64,000 bases of DNA from Woeseiaceae bacterium (GCA_021773075.1 JAJFKT010000026.1:434356-498355); one strand, 5' to 3'. Numbered from the stretch's first letter, positions 46,182 to 60,673 are shown. The notes: generated by a model not told the origin, from the letters alone. Translations and numbers: made by a program.

Positions 46182-46348
46182 CAGATGCTCTCCCGCTCGT
46201 TATTAATAGTTACGTCATCTTCCAGCGGTAAAGCCGCGGAAGCGTCAAAATCTGCCTTACGTCGACTGCTCCAGGCCCAAATCCAGATACCCACAAAGGC
46301 GAAGAAAATCACTGCTGTAAGAATGCCGCGAATCAGATCAATATCCAT
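46181..46348 (-). CDS. ccoQ: CcoQ, small cbb3 subunit
   Basis: A 55-residue protein from ATG 46348. It begins M-D-I-D-L-I-R-G-I-L-T, has one membrane helix (F-F-A-F-V-G-I-W-I-W-A-W) and an R-R-K-A-D-F-D-A-S-A segment matching the A-F-x-x-A-A-x-L-P motif of CcoQ. It lies between ccoO and ccoP, where ccoQ is normally found, and stabilises the complex. Confidence 0.9.
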   Translation of the reverse strand: MDIDLIRGILTAVIFFAFVGIWIWAWSSRRKADFDASAALPLEDDVTINNERESI

Positions 46349-46354
46349 TGGCCT

Positions 46355-46963
46355 CTACCTGCGATTTCTGCGGTTGGTGCCGAGTTCCTGCAGGTACGCT
46401 ATGAGAGCGTCCATCTCGGTTCGTCCCTCAACGGCGCTTGCGGCACCCGCAATCTGTTCGTCGCTGTAGGGATCGCCGAGAAACTGCAGTGTTTGCAATT
46501 TCTTCGTTATCAACTCACCGTCGAGCATATTCTCTGACAGCCATGGGTAGGCAGGCATGTTTGATTCCGGGACCAGGGCGCGTGGATCGGTTAGGTGCAG
46601 GCGTTGCCAGTCGTCGCTGTAACGACCACCCACTCGGGCAAGGTCAGGCCCGGTGCGTTTTGAGCCGAACTGGAATGGTCGATCGTAAACAGTTTCACCC
46701 GCGGTCGTATACGGTCCATAGCGTTCAGTTTCACTGCGGAATGGCCGAATCATCTGTGAATGGCAGTTGTAACAGCCTTCGCGAACATAGACATCCCGCC
46801 CGGCGAGACGCAGTGGCTCGTAAGGTTCTATGCCTTCAGCGGGCTCGGTTGCATCGGAACTGACCATCAGCGGAATGATCTCGATCAACCCGCCAATACT
46901 GATCGCGACGACGATCAGGACCATCATCAGATTCAGGTTTTTTTCGATTGTATCGTGGCGCAT
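46355..46963 (-). CDS. ccoO: CcoO, monoheme subunit of cbb3 oxidase
   Basis: A protein of 202 residues with one N-terminal membrane helix (about 14-32) and one heme motif in [15 protein letters not shown]. The Met ligand is in [10 protein letters not shown]. It passes electrons from CcoP to CcoN. It follows ccoN by 15 bp. Confidence 0.95.
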   Translation of the reverse strand: MRHDTIEKNLNLMMVLIVVAISIGGLIEIIPLMVSSDATEPAEGIEPYEPLRLAGRDVYVREGCYNCHSQMIRPFRSETERYGPYTTAGETVYDRPFQFGSKRTGPDLARVGGRYSDDWQRLHLTDPRALVPESNMPAYPWLSENMLDGELITKKLQTLQFLGDPYSDEQIAGAASAVEGRTEMDALIAYLQELGTNRRNRR

Positions 46964-46978
46964 AGCGTTACTCTCCCT

Positions 46979-48394
46979 TTACGCCGGATCCAGTACCGCA
47001 ACGGGTACCGGTTTCGTGTTGCTTATCGTCTTCCAGACGTTATAAGCCATGATGAGCATGCCACTGAAAAACAGCAGGCCGCCGACGAGCCGTAAACCGT
47101 AATACGGATAGGTTTGCTTCAAGGATTCGACAAACGAATAGGTCAGGGTGCCGTCGGCGTTCACCGCACGCCACATGAGACCCTGCGTAATACCAGCGAC
47201 CCAGAGCGCTACGGCGTAAAGAACAACGCCAATCGTCGATGTCCAGAAGTGAACGTCGATAAGCCTGGTGCTGTACATGCCGTCTTTGTTGTACAGCCGC
47301 GGAATGAGGCAATACATCGTGCCGATTGTCATCATCGCGACCCAGCCGAGTGCGCCGGAGTGAACGTGACCGATCGTCCAGTCTGTATAATGTGACAGTG
47401 CGTTCACGGTCTTGATCGACATCATCGGCCCTTCAAACGTCGACATACCGTAGAACGACAGTGAAACGATCATGAATTTCAAAATCGGATCAGAGCGTAA
47501 TTTATGCCAGGCACCTGACATGGTCATGATGCCGTTGATCATTCCGCCCCATGACGGTGCGAGCAGAATGATTGAAAACACCATGCCCAGCGTTTGTGCC
47601 CAGTCCGGCAACGAGGTGTAGTGCAGGTGATGCGGACCAGCCCACATATAAACGGCAATTAGCGACCAAAAATGCACGACAGACAGTCGATATGAATAGA
47701 CGGGTCGGCCAGCTTGCTTCGGAACGAAGTAGTACATCATTCCCAGGAAACCGGCCGTCAGGAAGAAGCCTACGGCGTTGTGCCCGTACCACCACTGCAT
47801 CATCGCGTCGACGACACCGGTATAGATGGAATAAGACTTGAATAGCGTGACCGGTACGGCGAGGTTATTGAATATGTGCAAAACGGCTACGGTGAGGATG
47901 AAGGCGCCGTAAAACCAGTTCGCCACGTAAATATGCTTGATTTGACGTTTAGCAATCGTGCCAAAGAAGACGATCGCGTAAGCGACCCAGACAACGGCGA
48001 TAAGCAAGTCGATCGGCCATTCGAGCTCGGCATACTCTTTCGATTGAGTGATGCCAAGCGGCAGCGTAATGGCGGCCAGAACGATGACCGTTTGCCAACC
48101 CCAAAAAGTGAAGGCCGCCAGTTTCTGGAATGCCAGACGCGCGTGACAGGTACGCTGCACCACATAATAGGATGTGGCAATAAGCGCAGATCCGCCGAAA
48201 GCAAATATGACGGCGTTTGTATGAAGTGGTCGGAGCCGGGCATAGGTCAGGAACGGCAGGTCAAAATTGAGCACCGGCCAGATCAGCTGTGCCGCAATGA
48301 TGATGCCGACGAGCATCCCGACGATGCCCCAGATGACAACCATGATCGAGAACTGACGCACGACCTTATCGTTATAGGTAGATGCTGTGTCCAA
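46979..48394 (-). CDS. ccoN: CcoN, catalytic subunit of cbb3 cytochrome oxidase
   Basis: A heme-copper oxidase subunit I of 471 residues with twelve hydrophobic helices. Copper and heme ligands appear in [21 protein letters not shown] and I-G-H-V-H-S-G. The enzyme reduces O2 to water at low oxygen. It is the first gene of a 10-gene operon on the minus strand that ends with the SafE-like gene. The 203-bp upstream region is shared with the divergent hybrid kinase, and I found no clean FNR box there. Confidence 0.96.
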   Translation of the reverse strand: MDTASTYNDKVVRQFSIMVVIWGIVGMLVGIIIAAQLIWPVLNFDLPFLTYARLRPLHTNAVIFAFGGSALIATSYYVVQRTCHARLAFQKLAAFTFWGWQTVIVLAAITLPLGITQSKEYAELEWPIDLLIAVVWVAYAIVFFGTIAKRQIKHIYVANWFYGAFILTVAVLHIFNNLAVPVTLFKSYSIYTGVVDAMMQWWYGHNAVGFFLTAGFLGMMYYFVPKQAGRPVYSYRLSVVHFWSLIAVYMWAGPHHLHYTSLPDWAQTLGMVFSIILLAPSWGGMINGIMTMSGAWHKLRSDPILKFMIVSLSFYGMSTFEGPMMSIKTVNALSHYTDWTIGHVHSGALGWVAMMTIGTMYCLIPRLYNKDGMYSTRLIDVHFWTSTIGVVLYAVALWVAGITQGLMWRAVNADGTLTYSFVESLKQTYPYYGLRLVGGLLFFSGMLIMAYNVWKTISNTKPVPVAVLDPA

Positions 48395-48597
48395 GGGACA
48401 ACCCCTGTTTTAATTTGAGTTTATGGTCGGCCGCCTGAATTCGCAGCGCTTGTTTCTTCGGCGCTTAGTATAGCCTCAGAATCGCGGCGAAGCTTAACAA
48501 TACCCGTCGCCGCTGCGGATAGGGGACGATACGTATGGCGTTTCCTATGAGACTTCGGTTCAAAATGATGCTATTGATAAGTTGAATTCAAGGTCTC

Positions 48598-50157
48598 ATG
48601 AGTCAAAATTCATTGCCAGCTGACATCTCCAGGATAGGCGGCTCCGAAGTATTTTTTCGCAATCTGCTGGAATCTGCGCCGGATGCCATGATTATCGTCG
48701 ACGAGGACGGCCGGATGGTCCTGGTTAACGGGCAAGCGTTCAAAATGTTTGGCTATTCTCGCGATGAGATGATTGGGCAAGCTGTTGACGTGTTGCTGCC
48801 CAAGGTGATGCGGACGGAGCACATGTCACATCGCACGTCGTATACCGATGAGCCAAAACTCAGGCCGATGGGGCTGGGTCTGGACCTTGTCGCGCAGAGA
48901 AAAGACGGCAGTAAGTTCCCTGTCGAGATCAGCCTTAGCCCGGTAGAAACGGATAGTGGCCGGTTTATCTCCAGTGTTATTCGCGACGTAACGGTGCGGC
49001 GGCAGATGGAAGAGGACATTAAAGCTGCACATGATGCCGCCGAGCGGGCAAACAAGGCGAATAGCGCATTCCTGGCGGCTGCGAGCCACGACCTCAGGCA
49101 GCCGGTGCAGGCGTTGAGCTTGTTGAACGGCGCCCTGCGACGGACGGTCAAGGACGAGCGCGCGTTGCTAATGGTGGAAAATCAGGATGCATCGCTGACC
49201 GCTATGACGAACCTGCTCAACTCGCTACTCGATATCAGTCGCCTGGATGCTGGCGCGGTGAAACCGGAGTGGGAAGATTTTCCAATGCAACGCCTTATCG
49301 ACAGGTTGTCCGCTGAGTTCGGGCGACAGGCGCAAAACAAAGGACTGAGCTTCTCCTCTGAATCCTGTGCGGCCGTAGTGAGAAGCGATCCGAACCTGCT
49401 CGCTGAGGTCATAACCAACCTTGTTTCGAATGCGATCCGCTACACCGACAAAGGCGAGGTCAAAGTTGCGTGCGTTGAGCGCGACGGACTCTGCTATCTC
49501 GAAGTTTCTGACACCGGTATTGGGATCGAGACGGATCAGCTGAGTGAAATTTTTCGGGAGTTTCACCAGGTTAAATCACCGGCTGGCAGCAAGGAGGGCT
49601 TTGGACTTGGTCTCGCAATCGTTCGACGCCTGACCGATCTTCTTGACCACCGTATCGATGTCGATTCCGAGCCGGGCAAAGGCTCGATATTTACGGTACG
49701 AGTTCCTGTCGTAGCCGATGGTGTTGTCAGTTCAGAAGATGAACAGCCAGTACTTCCAGAAGATCAAGCGAGCGGGCTGGTCGTCCTGATCGAAGACGAC
49801 GTTAATGTCGCCAATGCCTGGGGACTATTGCTGGAGGCCGAGGGCTATAGAGTGGCAACTGCGGCGTCGGCGAAAGAGGCGACGGCATTGATTAAACACC
49901 TGCATGAACAGCCTGACTTGTTGATTTCTGACTTTCATTTACTGGATGGTTCCACAGGGGTCGAAGCTGTCAGTCTAATTCGCGAGTTTTACGCGTCAGA
50001 GATTCCGGCATTTATCGTCAGCGGCGATACCTCGAAAGTGGTCAAAGACGCGCGCTTACTCGATAACTGCACATTGATGAGCAAACCCGTCGATACGACC
50101 AGACTGTTGGCAGCGGCTCGCATTGCTGCCCGCTCAGGCAGCGTACCCGAAGACTAG
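48598..50157 (+). CDS. PAS-containing hybrid histidine kinase
   Basis: A soluble protein of 519 residues. A PAS domain (about 18-135) precedes a histidine kinase (phospho-His 164 in A-S-H-D-L-R-Q-P-V). The ATPase domain has N-L-V-S-N-A-I-R and G-I-G-I-E motifs, and a C-terminal receiver (about 395-510) has the Asp in L-I-S-D-F-H-L. The S-H-D-L-R-Q-P-V-Q-A-L H-box is typical of orphan hybrid kinases. No response regulator follows. The FixJ-type regulator at 57.9-58.6 kb is the nearest candidate partner. PAS ligand is unknown. Confidence 0.9.
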   Translation: MSQNSLPADISRIGGSEVFFRNLLESAPDAMIIVDEDGRMVLVNGQAFKMFGYSRDEMIGQAVDVLLPKVMRTEHMSHRTSYTDEPKLRPMGLGLDLVAQRKDGSKFPVEISLSPVETDSGRFISSVIRDVTVRRQMEEDIKAAHDAAERANKANSAFLAAASHDLRQPVQALSLLNGALRRTVKDERALLMVENQDASLTAMTNLLNSLLDISRLDAGAVKPEWEDFPMQRLIDRLSAEFGRQAQNKGLSFSSESCAAVVRSDPNLLAEVITNLVSNAIRYTDKGEVKVACVERDGLCYLEVSDTGIGIETDQLSEIFREFHQVKSPAGSKEGFGLGLAIVRRLTDLLDHRIDVDSEPGKGSIFTVRVPVVADGVVSSEDEQPVLPEDQASGLVVLIEDDVNVANAWGLLLEAEGYRVATAASAKEATALIKHLHEQPDLLISDFHLLDGSTGVEAVSLIREFYASEIPAFIVSGDTSKVVKDARLLDNCTLMSKPVDTTRLLAAARIAARSGSVPED

Positions 50158-50565
50158 CCAGCTCGCCGGCGACTTCGTCAAAGCGACGCCAATGATGTAC
50201 GCGAATAAGCCCAGCGATGCGACGAATGCGATGACACGAATCTGCATTGTTGGTCCGCGTTTAATCGCAATGGTGCCGAGCACGATGTAAGCGATGAGTC
50301 CTGCAAACTTGGCCAGTAACCACGGTTGCGAGAACGCGTCTAATTTAAGCAGTAAAACCAGGCCGATACCGGAAAGCAGGAACAGAGTATCGATAATGTG
50401 TGGCAGAACTCTGGTCAGCTTGAGTTGCATCATGTCGGATTTCACCGCCATCCAGTAAAACCTCAGGACAAACCCTAAGATTGTCACGATCGCAGTGATC
50501 ATGTGCAGTGACTTGATCAGTAAATAAGTCAAGGCCGTTAGCTCCCTGTAGTCAGATGCCGACAT
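50134..50565 (-). CDS. SirB2-like membrane protein
   Basis: A protein of 143 residues with four hydrophobic helices. It begins with Y-L-L-I-K-S-L-H-M-I-T-A-I-V, and a second conserved part is P-H-I-I-D-T-L-F-L-L-S-G, both as in SirB2 proteins. SirB was named from a Salmonella invasion locus, but the molecular role is unknown. Its 3' end overlaps the kinase 3' end by 24 bp. Confidence 0.8.
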   Translation of the reverse strand: MSASDYRELTALTYLLIKSLHMITAIVTILGFVLRFYWMAVKSDMMQLKLTRVLPHIIDTLFLLSGIGLVLLLKLDAFSQPWLLAKFAGLIAYIVLGTIAIKRGPTMQIRVIAFVASLGLFAYIIGVALTKSPASWLVFGYAA

Positions 50566-50627
50566 TCTAGTCGATGAGTCGCCGTAATACCCGATTCAAG
50601 GCGCCTGCGTATGCGTTATCCGGTTGG

Positions 50628-50649
50628 CCATAGGTGTACCTACCTATGG
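50628..50649. promoter_or_regulatory. perfect dyad CCATAGGT-N6-ACCTATGG
   Basis: A perfect 8-bp inverted repeat 62 bp upstream of the TonB receptor gene that heads the nirS gene group. The outer heptamer TACCTAT fits the NarL/NarP consensus TACYYMT, but the arms point outward rather than inward. It may be an operator of a LuxR/NarL/FixJ-type regulator. Confidence 0.55.
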
Positions 50650-50711
50650 TTTATGACGCGGCCTCTGGCAAGGTACGAAATGAATTTATCATAGCTTGAA
50701 GGGTTTTAAGA

Positions 50712-55110
<4,399 letters not shown>

Positions 55111-55130
55111 GGGAACCAGGGACAACGATC

Positions 55131-56354
55131 ATGAAACGCAAAAGCATCGTTCTCCTGTCCGCAGCTTCGCTGCTGCTCTCATCGGTTGCGCTTGCCGATG
55201 AGAGCAATGATCTGGGGTCGGCAATTACCTCAGGAAAGGCAGGAATCAATGTACGAGCACGCTTCGAAACGGTGGATAAAGACAATCCCCTCAAGGATGC
55301 GAATGCTCTGACTACTCGATTACGCTTCAACTACCGAACAGGGAAATGGCAGGGCTGGTCCGCATTCGCGGAATTCGATCATGTGTTTCATCTGTTACGC
55401 GACTTCAACGCAGGTGGTGGTACCACACCGGCGAAAGATGGTGTGTACCAGACGGTTGCGGATCCTAATGGATCTGATCTGAATCAACTGTACTTCGACT
55501 ACAGCGTATCGGACGACTGGAAGTTTCGTGTCGGACGGCAGCGTGTCCTGCTGGACAACCAACGCTTCGTTGGCGGAGTTGGCTGGCGTCAAAACGAACA
55601 GACCTACGATGGCCTGTTAGTGTCAACTACCGCGATTCCCAATACGTCGCTTGCCTACGCTTATGTTGGTCAGGTGCGGCGAATATTTGGCCAGGAATCT
55701 GCGGCTGGCAAGATGAATGTTGATACGCATTTAGTCAATGCGAAGGTCACGATCAACGATAGCTGGTCAGTTACGCCTTACATTTACTACATTGACAATG
55801 AGGATGTGGCAGCGACGTCAACGGCAACAACGGGTGCTCGCCTGGCCGGCAGCGTCAAGGCGGGCGAAGGTAAGCTCGGCCTGATCGCAGAGCTGGCGAC
55901 ACAGTCGGATGCGGGGAATAACCCAGCCAATTATGACGCGGACTATGCACATGTCAGCGCTCTTTGGTCGATGGATAGTGGTTTATCACTCGGTCTTGCT
56001 TACGAGTCACTGGGCACTGATAGCGCCAACTCTGAGTCATTCAGAACGCCACTGGCAACTCTGCACGCGTTCCAGGGCTGGGCGGATGTGTTCCTGACGA
56101 CGCCAGCTGATGGTATCGATGATCTGTATGCGACGGTCAAGTTCAAGGCGGGCAAGTGGAATCTGACCGGTGTCTTTCATGACTTCTCCGCAGAGACAGG
56201 CAGTGCTGATTTCGGCACAGAGTTTGATGTTTCTGCAGGCACAAAGATTACGAAGAACTACGGAATCTTGTTCAAAGGTGCCTTCTTCTCCAGCGATTCG
56301 CTGTCTTACGTTGACACGAACAAAATCTGGATCATGTTCACAGCTAACTACTAG
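55131..56354 (+). CDS. Outer-membrane beta-barrel porin (alginate-export-like)
   Basis: A protein of 407 residues with a signal peptide (1-22, V-A-L-A-D). Barrel strands contain R-A-R-F-E-T-V, T-R-L-R-F-N-Y and F-R-V-G-R-Q-R-V-L-L-D-N-Q-R, a conserved arginine-rich section of the alginate-export family. The last strand ends I-M-F-T-A-N-Y. It is 20 bp after nirS and is followed by a strong terminator, so it probably ends the nirS operon. Anion passage (nitrite or nitrate) is possible and unproven. Confidence 0.78.
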   Translation: MKRKSIVLLSAASLLLSSVALADESNDLGSAITSGKAGINVRARFETVDKDNPLKDANALTTRLRFNYRTGKWQGWSAFAEFDHVFHLLRDFNAGGGTTPAKDGVYQTVADPNGSDLNQLYFDYSVSDDWKFRVGRQRVLLDNQRFVGGVGWRQNEQTYDGLLVSTTAIPNTSLAYAYVGQVRRIFGQESAAGKMNVDTHLVNAKVTINDSWSVTPYIYYIDNEDVAATSTATTGARLAGSVKAGEGKLGLIAELATQSDAGNNPANYDADYAHVSALWSMDSGLSLGLAYESLGTDSANSESFRTPLATLHAFQGWADVFLTTPADGIDDLYATVKFKAGKWNLTGVFHDFSAETGSADFGTEFDVSAGTKITKNYGILFKGAFFSSDSLSYVDTNKIWIMFTANY

Positions 56355-56377
56355 AGCGCAGTAGAAGGCTGTAACGG

Positions 56378-56408
56378 CGGGGCTTCGTTCGCGAAGCCCC
56401 GTTTTTTT
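56378..56408 (+). terminator. rho-independent terminator after nirS-porin unit
   Basis: A perfect 10-bp stem CGGGGCTTCG / CGAAGCCCCG with a TTCG tetraloop, followed by seven T residues. It lies 24 bp after the porin stop and 21 bp before the convergent UspA gene. Confidence 0.93.
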
Positions 56409-56428
56409 GGCAGGAAAAGAAGCCGGAT

Positions 56429-57391
56429 TCAGGCTGCTTCGTGTTTTTCCAGGTGGACTGGCGTCTTGAACCAGTCTGGTTTGACGATCAGGAGATCACA
56501 CGGCAGATGCTCGAGCGTTCTCTCCGCCGTAGCGCCAATGAACAAACGCTTCCAGCGGTTTCTGGCGACTGCCCCCATCACGACAACATTGGCGGAATAC
56601 TTTTCGGCTATCGCCGGCAATTCCTCGTGCGTGAGGCCGGCGATCAGGTGGACTTTGTCGTCGTCAATTTCGTGAAAGCTTGTTATTTCCTTAAAACGCT
56701 TCTGGTGATCCTCGTGCATTTGTTGTTCGATTTCATCAAATGGTAGCGATACAGGAATGTAGGCATTCGCCGTGGCAGTTGCGACCGCGATACGTGGATC
56801 GTAGGAATGAAATACACGAACTTCGCCGCCTACTTTTGCGGCCAGCATTTTGCTTTGCTGCAGTATTTCGTCATCCAGTGCAGCGGGTTTGTCGTGCTGA
56901 TTCATCGGGTCAATTGCTGCAATGAAAACGGGCTTGTCGGCCATTTCGTGAGGGTTTACCAGCCACAGACGGGTTGGACAGGTTCGAATCAGATTCCAGT
57001 CAGTATTTGTCAGTAGAGCTCGAGTGACGGCGGAATGATGATGCGTGTCTTTGATGACAATGTCGGCGTGTGACTCGACAGCGCGTCTGACAATACCTTC
57101 ATGCAAGGGGTGGTCCCATATAGCAGACGACTTTACCGTAAGGCCTTTCGCGCGTAAGGGCGCAGCCATAGTTTCGAGCTGCTGTTCATGATTTTTGATG
57201 ACCTCGTCGCGTGCTTTTTCCAGCGATGGTGAGTCAAACAGGCGATCGCCACTCAGGTATTCGTTGTAGTAGCAGACAAGCAGTTCGAGATCAGCGCCGG
57301 TATTTTTCGCGAGCCAGGATGCTCGCTCCAAACCGGGTTGATCGTCTGTTGTTGGATCAATAACGGCAAGGATTTTGGATATTTCGTTCAT
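56429..57391 (-). CDS. Tandem universal stress protein (UspE-like)
   Basis: A protein of 320 residues from ATG 57391 made of two UspA domains. The second ends with V-V-V-M-G-A-V-A-R-N-R-W-K-R-L-F-I-G-A-T-A-E-R, which carries the nucleotide-binding G-2x-G-9x-G-S/T motif in altered form. The first keeps the fold but not the full motif. Such tandem Usp proteins are common in anaerobic or microaerobic regulons. Its neighbours (nirS unit, DksA-like and FixJ-like genes) fit that. Confidence 0.88.
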   Translation of the reverse strand: MNEISKILAVIDPTTDDQPGLERASWLAKNTGADLELLVCYYNEYLSGDRLFDSPSLEKARDEVIKNHEQQLETMAAPLRAKGLTVKSSAIWDHPLHEGIVRRAVESHADIVIKDTHHHSAVTRALLTNTDWNLIRTCPTRLWLVNPHEMADKPVFIAAIDPMNQHDKPAALDDEILQQSKMLAAKVGGEVRVFHSYDPRIAVATATANAYIPVSLPFDEIEQQMHEDHQKRFKEITSFHEIDDDKVHLIAGLTHEELPAIAEKYSANVVVMGAVARNRWKRLFIGATAERTLEHLPCDLLIVKPDWFKTPVHLEKHEAA

Positions 57392-57496
57392 TTTTAATCT
57401 CGCTGATGTAATGACTAAAAACAGCTCTTCATCCTGAGCATACGCCCCGGAGACCGGCAATCTATAAGGCGTGTTGCTTAAATGCTGTCGGTTTCT

Positions 57497-57514
57497 ACCT
57501 ATCGGACGATAGGT
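57497..57514. promoter_or_regulatory. perfect dyad ACCTATC-GGAC-GATAGGT
   Basis: A perfect 7-4-7 inverted repeat between the divergent UspA (57391) and DksA/TraR (57583) genes. It contains the same ACCTAT hexamer as the dyad at 50628. Its position suits control of both genes, possibly by the nearby FixJ-type regulator. Confidence 0.55.
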
Positions 57515-57582
57515 GGATTTACTGATTCTCACTAGCGAGCAGGAGGATAAGATGAGCAACAGGTCTGACTGAGGAGGTCACA

Positions 57583-57933
57583 ATGTCTGGTGGGTCAAAA
57601 GACGTGTTGCGAGAGGAACTCATTGCGAAAAAACAGGAGTTGAGTGCGCGACTGGAGAGAATAACGATAAACCTGCAACGCGGGTTTGACGCCGATTCAA
57701 AGGAAATGGCGAAAGAGCTGGAGGACTCCGAGGTCGTAGATGCGCTGGGTAACGAAGCTCGTACCGAAATTGCGAAGATATCCGCTGCACTGCAGAGGCT
57801 TGAATCAGGCGGCTACGGCATTTGTTCTGAATGCGCCGAACCGATCGAGGTTGATCGAATGAAGGTATATCCTTACGCTGACGAGTGCATTGACTGCGCG
57901 ACGTTTGATGAACGTCGCAGATCGAGATATTAG
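57583..57933 (+). CDS. DksA/TraR-family zinc-finger protein
   Basis: A protein of 116 residues: a coiled-coil N-terminus (about 5-70) and a C4 zinc finger with C81, C84, C102 and C105. Members bind RNA polymerase through the secondary channel. This one is shorter than E. coli DksA (151) and lacks its D-x-x-D-x-A tip in standard form. The ATG has GAGGAGG upstream, a strong ribosome binding site. The gene sits between Usp and FixJ-like genes. Confidence 0.88.
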   Translation: MSGGSKDVLREELIAKKQELSARLERITINLQRGFDADSKEMAKELEDSEVVDALGNEARTEIAKISAALQRLESGGYGICSECAEPIEVDRMKVYPYADECIDCATFDERRRSRY

Positions 57934-57946
57934 GCGTTAGCAGGCC

Positions 57947-58561
57947 CTAGGCGGTCATATGCATCTTGACCAAATCGGCAAGTGATCTGGCCTGCATCTT
58001 TTCCATGACTCTGGCGCGATGTATTTCCACCGTACGCTGACTGACACCGAGTTCGTAAGCGATGACCTTATTCGGTTTGCCGGTGACGACGAGGTCAAAC
58101 ACCTCACGTTCACGATTGGTTAAACGATCCAGGCGCTGGGCTACTTCAGCGTGTTGTTGCTGCGCTTCGCGTCGCACTTCGTCGGTTTCGAGGGCTTCGC
58201 GTATGCGGTCGAGAAGCTCCTGATCCCGAAACGGTTTTTGAATGAAGTCGACCGCACCTTTTTGCATTGCTTCAACAGCCATGGGTACGTCACCATGACC
58301 TGTGATAAAAATAATCGGCAGGGTGTTCTCACGCTTGATCAACTCGTCCTGAAGTTCAAGGCCGCCAAGACCGGGCATTCGAATGTCCAGAACGAGACAA
58401 CCGGGGCGCTGGTCCGAGACTTTTTCGAGAAACTCGTCGGCGGAACCGTAGATTTCGTGCTCCAGATCGACCGAGTCCATGAGCGCCGCCATTGCAAAAC
58501 GGATGGCAGCATCGTCGTCGACGATAAAAACAGTTTGCGATTGTTTGGCTTGGGTAGTCAT
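57947..58561 (-). CDS. FixJ-family response regulator
   Basis: A protein of 204 residues. The receiver domain (about 9-125) has acidic residues D15-D17, phospho-Asp D59 in L-V-L-D-I-R-M-P-G and the Lys in F-I-Q-K-P-F. The C-terminal LuxR-type helix-turn-helix (about 140-200) has T-N-R-E-R-E-V and S-Q-R-T-V-E-I-H-R-A-R. FixJ-type regulators often act in oxygen or redox response. No kinase is adjacent, and the hybrid kinase 8 kb away is one candidate partner. Confidence 0.92.
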   Translation of the reverse strand: MTTQAKQSQTVFIVDDDAAIRFAMAALMDSVDLEHEIYGSADEFLEKVSDQRPGCLVLDIRMPGLGGLELQDELIKRENTLPIIFITGHGDVPMAVEAMQKGAVDFIQKPFRDQELLDRIREALETDEVRREAQQQHAEVAQRLDRLTNREREVFDLVVTGKPNKVIAYELGVSQRTVEIHRARVMEKMQARSLADLVKMHMTA

Positions 58562-58632
58562 TGGCTTTAGATTGGACCAGAAAGAATGACGATTTGCGAA
58601 TTTTTCGCTGCCATTCGCACCGGTGGTGGCGA

Positions 58633-59733
58633 CTAATCCAGTCTTTTAGTAAATCGTTTGGCGGCAATCGTCATAGCGACGAGCGTGAATCCGATCAGGT
58701 AATAAAGATCAGACGCGATTTCGAGCAACGGTGCATCGCGCAACATGATGCCTCGCGAAAGGCGAATAAAGTGTGTGGTGGGCAGGACTTCACCGATGTA
58801 TTGGGCCGCCACCGGCATGCCATCGAATGGAAACATGAATCCGGACAGCAAGATCGACGGCATCAGGATAAAGACCGTCATTTGCATTGCTTGAAACTGT
58901 GTCTGCACGGCCGTGGATATCAACAGGCCCAAGGCCAGATTGGCGGCGATAAACGCCGAACCTGCGATATAAAGATCGAGTACGCTGCCGCGTATTGGCA
59001 CGTCAAACAACAACTGTCCGACGCCGAGAATAACCGCTAGCTGAAACAGTCCGATGGCGATGTATGGGGTAACCTTGCCGATCATGAGTTCAGCCGAGCT
59101 CAGCGGCGTGTTGATGAGCAATTCCAGGTTACCGCGTTCGCGTTCACGCACAATGGCTACAGCTGTGAACATCATCATCGTCATCATCAGGATCACACCC
59201 ATGAGGCCCGGAATAATATTCACTGGAGTTCGCCTTTCAGGGTTGTAGTAAGGGCGAATTTCTATCTGGCCCTGTTTTTCACCGCGTTGCTGTGCAGAGT
59301 CGAATGCAATCGGCATATTGCGCAAGCGGTTGGCGACGCCGAGAATGGTTGGGTCACTGCCGTCTACGAGAACGTGAACTGCTGACCGGTCCTGGTCAAC
59401 AACACGGCGATCAAAGTCGGGCGAGATAACTATTCCAAGTGATATCTCGCCGCGGCGCAACATGCCTTCGAGCTCAAGCGGTGTCCTGGCCGACGCGATG
59501 ATTTTCACAACCTGTGACGCGCGTAAATCGGCAACAAACTGTTGCGACAGGTGCGTGCCGGCCTGATTTGCGACAGCCGTTTTGAGATTACGGACATCGG
59601 TATTGATCGCGTAGCCGAACATCAGAATTTGAATGACGGGCAGACCAAAAACCATACCAAATGTCAGTTTGTCGCGACTGAGCTGTAAGACTTCCTTTCT
59701 GATAATGGCGCCAAGGCGCGAGAGTGATTTCAC
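58633..59733 (-). CDS. ABC-2 type transporter permease
   Basis: A membrane protein of 366 residues with one N-terminal helix (about 22-42), a large periplasmic domain, and five C-terminal helices. The order and the M-L-R-R-G-E-I-S-L-G-I-V-I segment match YbhR/YhhJ-type permeases of drug exporters. Its start overlaps the ATPase gene by 4 bp. Only one permease gene is present, so a homodimer is likely. Confidence 0.88.
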   Translation of the reverse strand: MKSLSRLGAIIRKEVLQLSRDKLTFGMVFGLPVIQILMFGYAINTDVRNLKTAVANQAGTHLSQQFVADLRASQVVKIIASARTPLELEGMLRRGEISLGIVISPDFDRRVVDQDRSAVHVLVDGSDPTILGVANRLRNMPIAFDSAQQRGEKQGQIEIRPYYNPERRTPVNIIPGLMGVILMMTMMMFTAVAIVRERERGNLELLINTPLSSAELMIGKVTPYIAIGLFQLAVILGVGQLLFDVPIRGSVLDLYIAGSAFIAANLALGLLISTAVQTQFQAMQMTVFILMPSILLSGFMFPFDGMPVAAQYIGEVLPTTHFIRLSRGIMLRDAPLLEIASDLYYLIGFTLVAMTIAAKRFTKRLD

Positions 59734-60671
59734 TTTGCGCGATCCTCGGGTTTCATGGTCACAGCGACAAACACGTCTTCCAGAGACGGCGCACCCATTT
59801 GTGTCGTACCGGAAACACCGCGAGCGGAGAGTGCATCGCGAACAATTTCCAGAGGATCGGAATGCCGTTCAGCAATGAGTACGCGTAGTCTTACGCCAAG
59901 TTGCGTCACGCTGGCGATCTCCGCCCGGTCGTCAATCGCCGCCTGAGCGGCGTAGGGATCGTCTGCAATGACCTCGAGAATATGCATGCCCGTTTCTGTC
60001 TGCAGTTGTTGCGGCGTGCCGTCGGCGACCTTCATACCTCGATCGAGAATCGCCAGACGGTGGCAGCGTTCGGCCTCGTCCATGTAGTGGGTCGACACGA
60101 GGATTGTTGTACCTGCCTGTGCGAGGCGGAAAAGATTCGCCCAGAAATCGCGACGGCTTTGTGGATCGACGGCACTGGTCGGTTCATCGAGCAACAATAA
60201 TTCGGGCCGGTGCAGAACGGCACAGGCGAGGGCCAGCCGCTGCTTTTGTCCGCCGCTCATTGTGTCCGTCATTTGACTCCGCTGTGGAATCAAATCGTAT
60301 TTTTCGAGCAACTCATCAATGCGTCGTTTTCGATCAGCCCTGGGAAAGGAATAGATTTCTGAGATGAACTGCAGATTTTCGCGCACCGACATGTCGCCGA
60401 AGAGTGAAAACTTTTGCGTCATGTAACCAATTTTTGGTTTTAGCAGACTGGAGCTACCGGGGATTTTGGTGCCGAGCACATCCGCGCTACCTGTCGTCGG
60501 CGTCAACAGGCCGCAGAGCATCCGGATCGTCGTTGATTTGCCTGATCCATTTGGCCCGAGAAAGCCGTATATCTGCCCGCGTGGCACGTTGAGGTCGAGG
60601 TCACTCACGGCACGTAACTCACCGAAGTGTTTGCTGAGGCCGCGAGCCTGAATTGCATACTCCATGCTCAT
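59730..60671 (-). CDS. ABC transporter ATP-binding protein
   Basis: A protein of 313 residues. Walker A is G-P-N-G-S-G-K-S-T, the signature M-S-G-G-Q-K-Q-R and Walker B L-L-L-L-D-E-P-T. The C-terminal ~80 residues form an extra domain as in drug and lipid exporters. It partners the downstream permease and the upstream HlyD-like lipoprotein. Confidence 0.93.
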   Translation of the reverse strand: MSMEYAIQARGLSKHFGELRAVSDLDLNVPRGQIYGFLGPNGSGKSTTIRMLCGLLTPTTGSADVLGTKIPGSSSLLKPKIGYMTQKFSLFGDMSVRENLQFISEIYSFPRADRKRRIDELLEKYDLIPQRSQMTDTMSGGQKQRLALACAVLHRPELLLLDEPTSAVDPQSRRDFWANLFRLAQAGTTILVSTHYMDEAERCHRLAILDRGMKVADGTPQQLQTETGMHILEVIADDPYAAQAAIDDRAEIASVTQLGVRLRVLIAERHSDPLEIVRDALSARGVSGTTQMGAPSLEDVFVAVTMKPEDRAK

Positions 60672-60673
60672 GA

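Noticed and set aside
48574..48587. TTGAT-AAGT-TGAAT as an FNR box for ccoN or the kinase
   Set aside because: Only the first half-site fits. The second arm should be ATCAA, and the site lies 11 bp from the kinase start codon.
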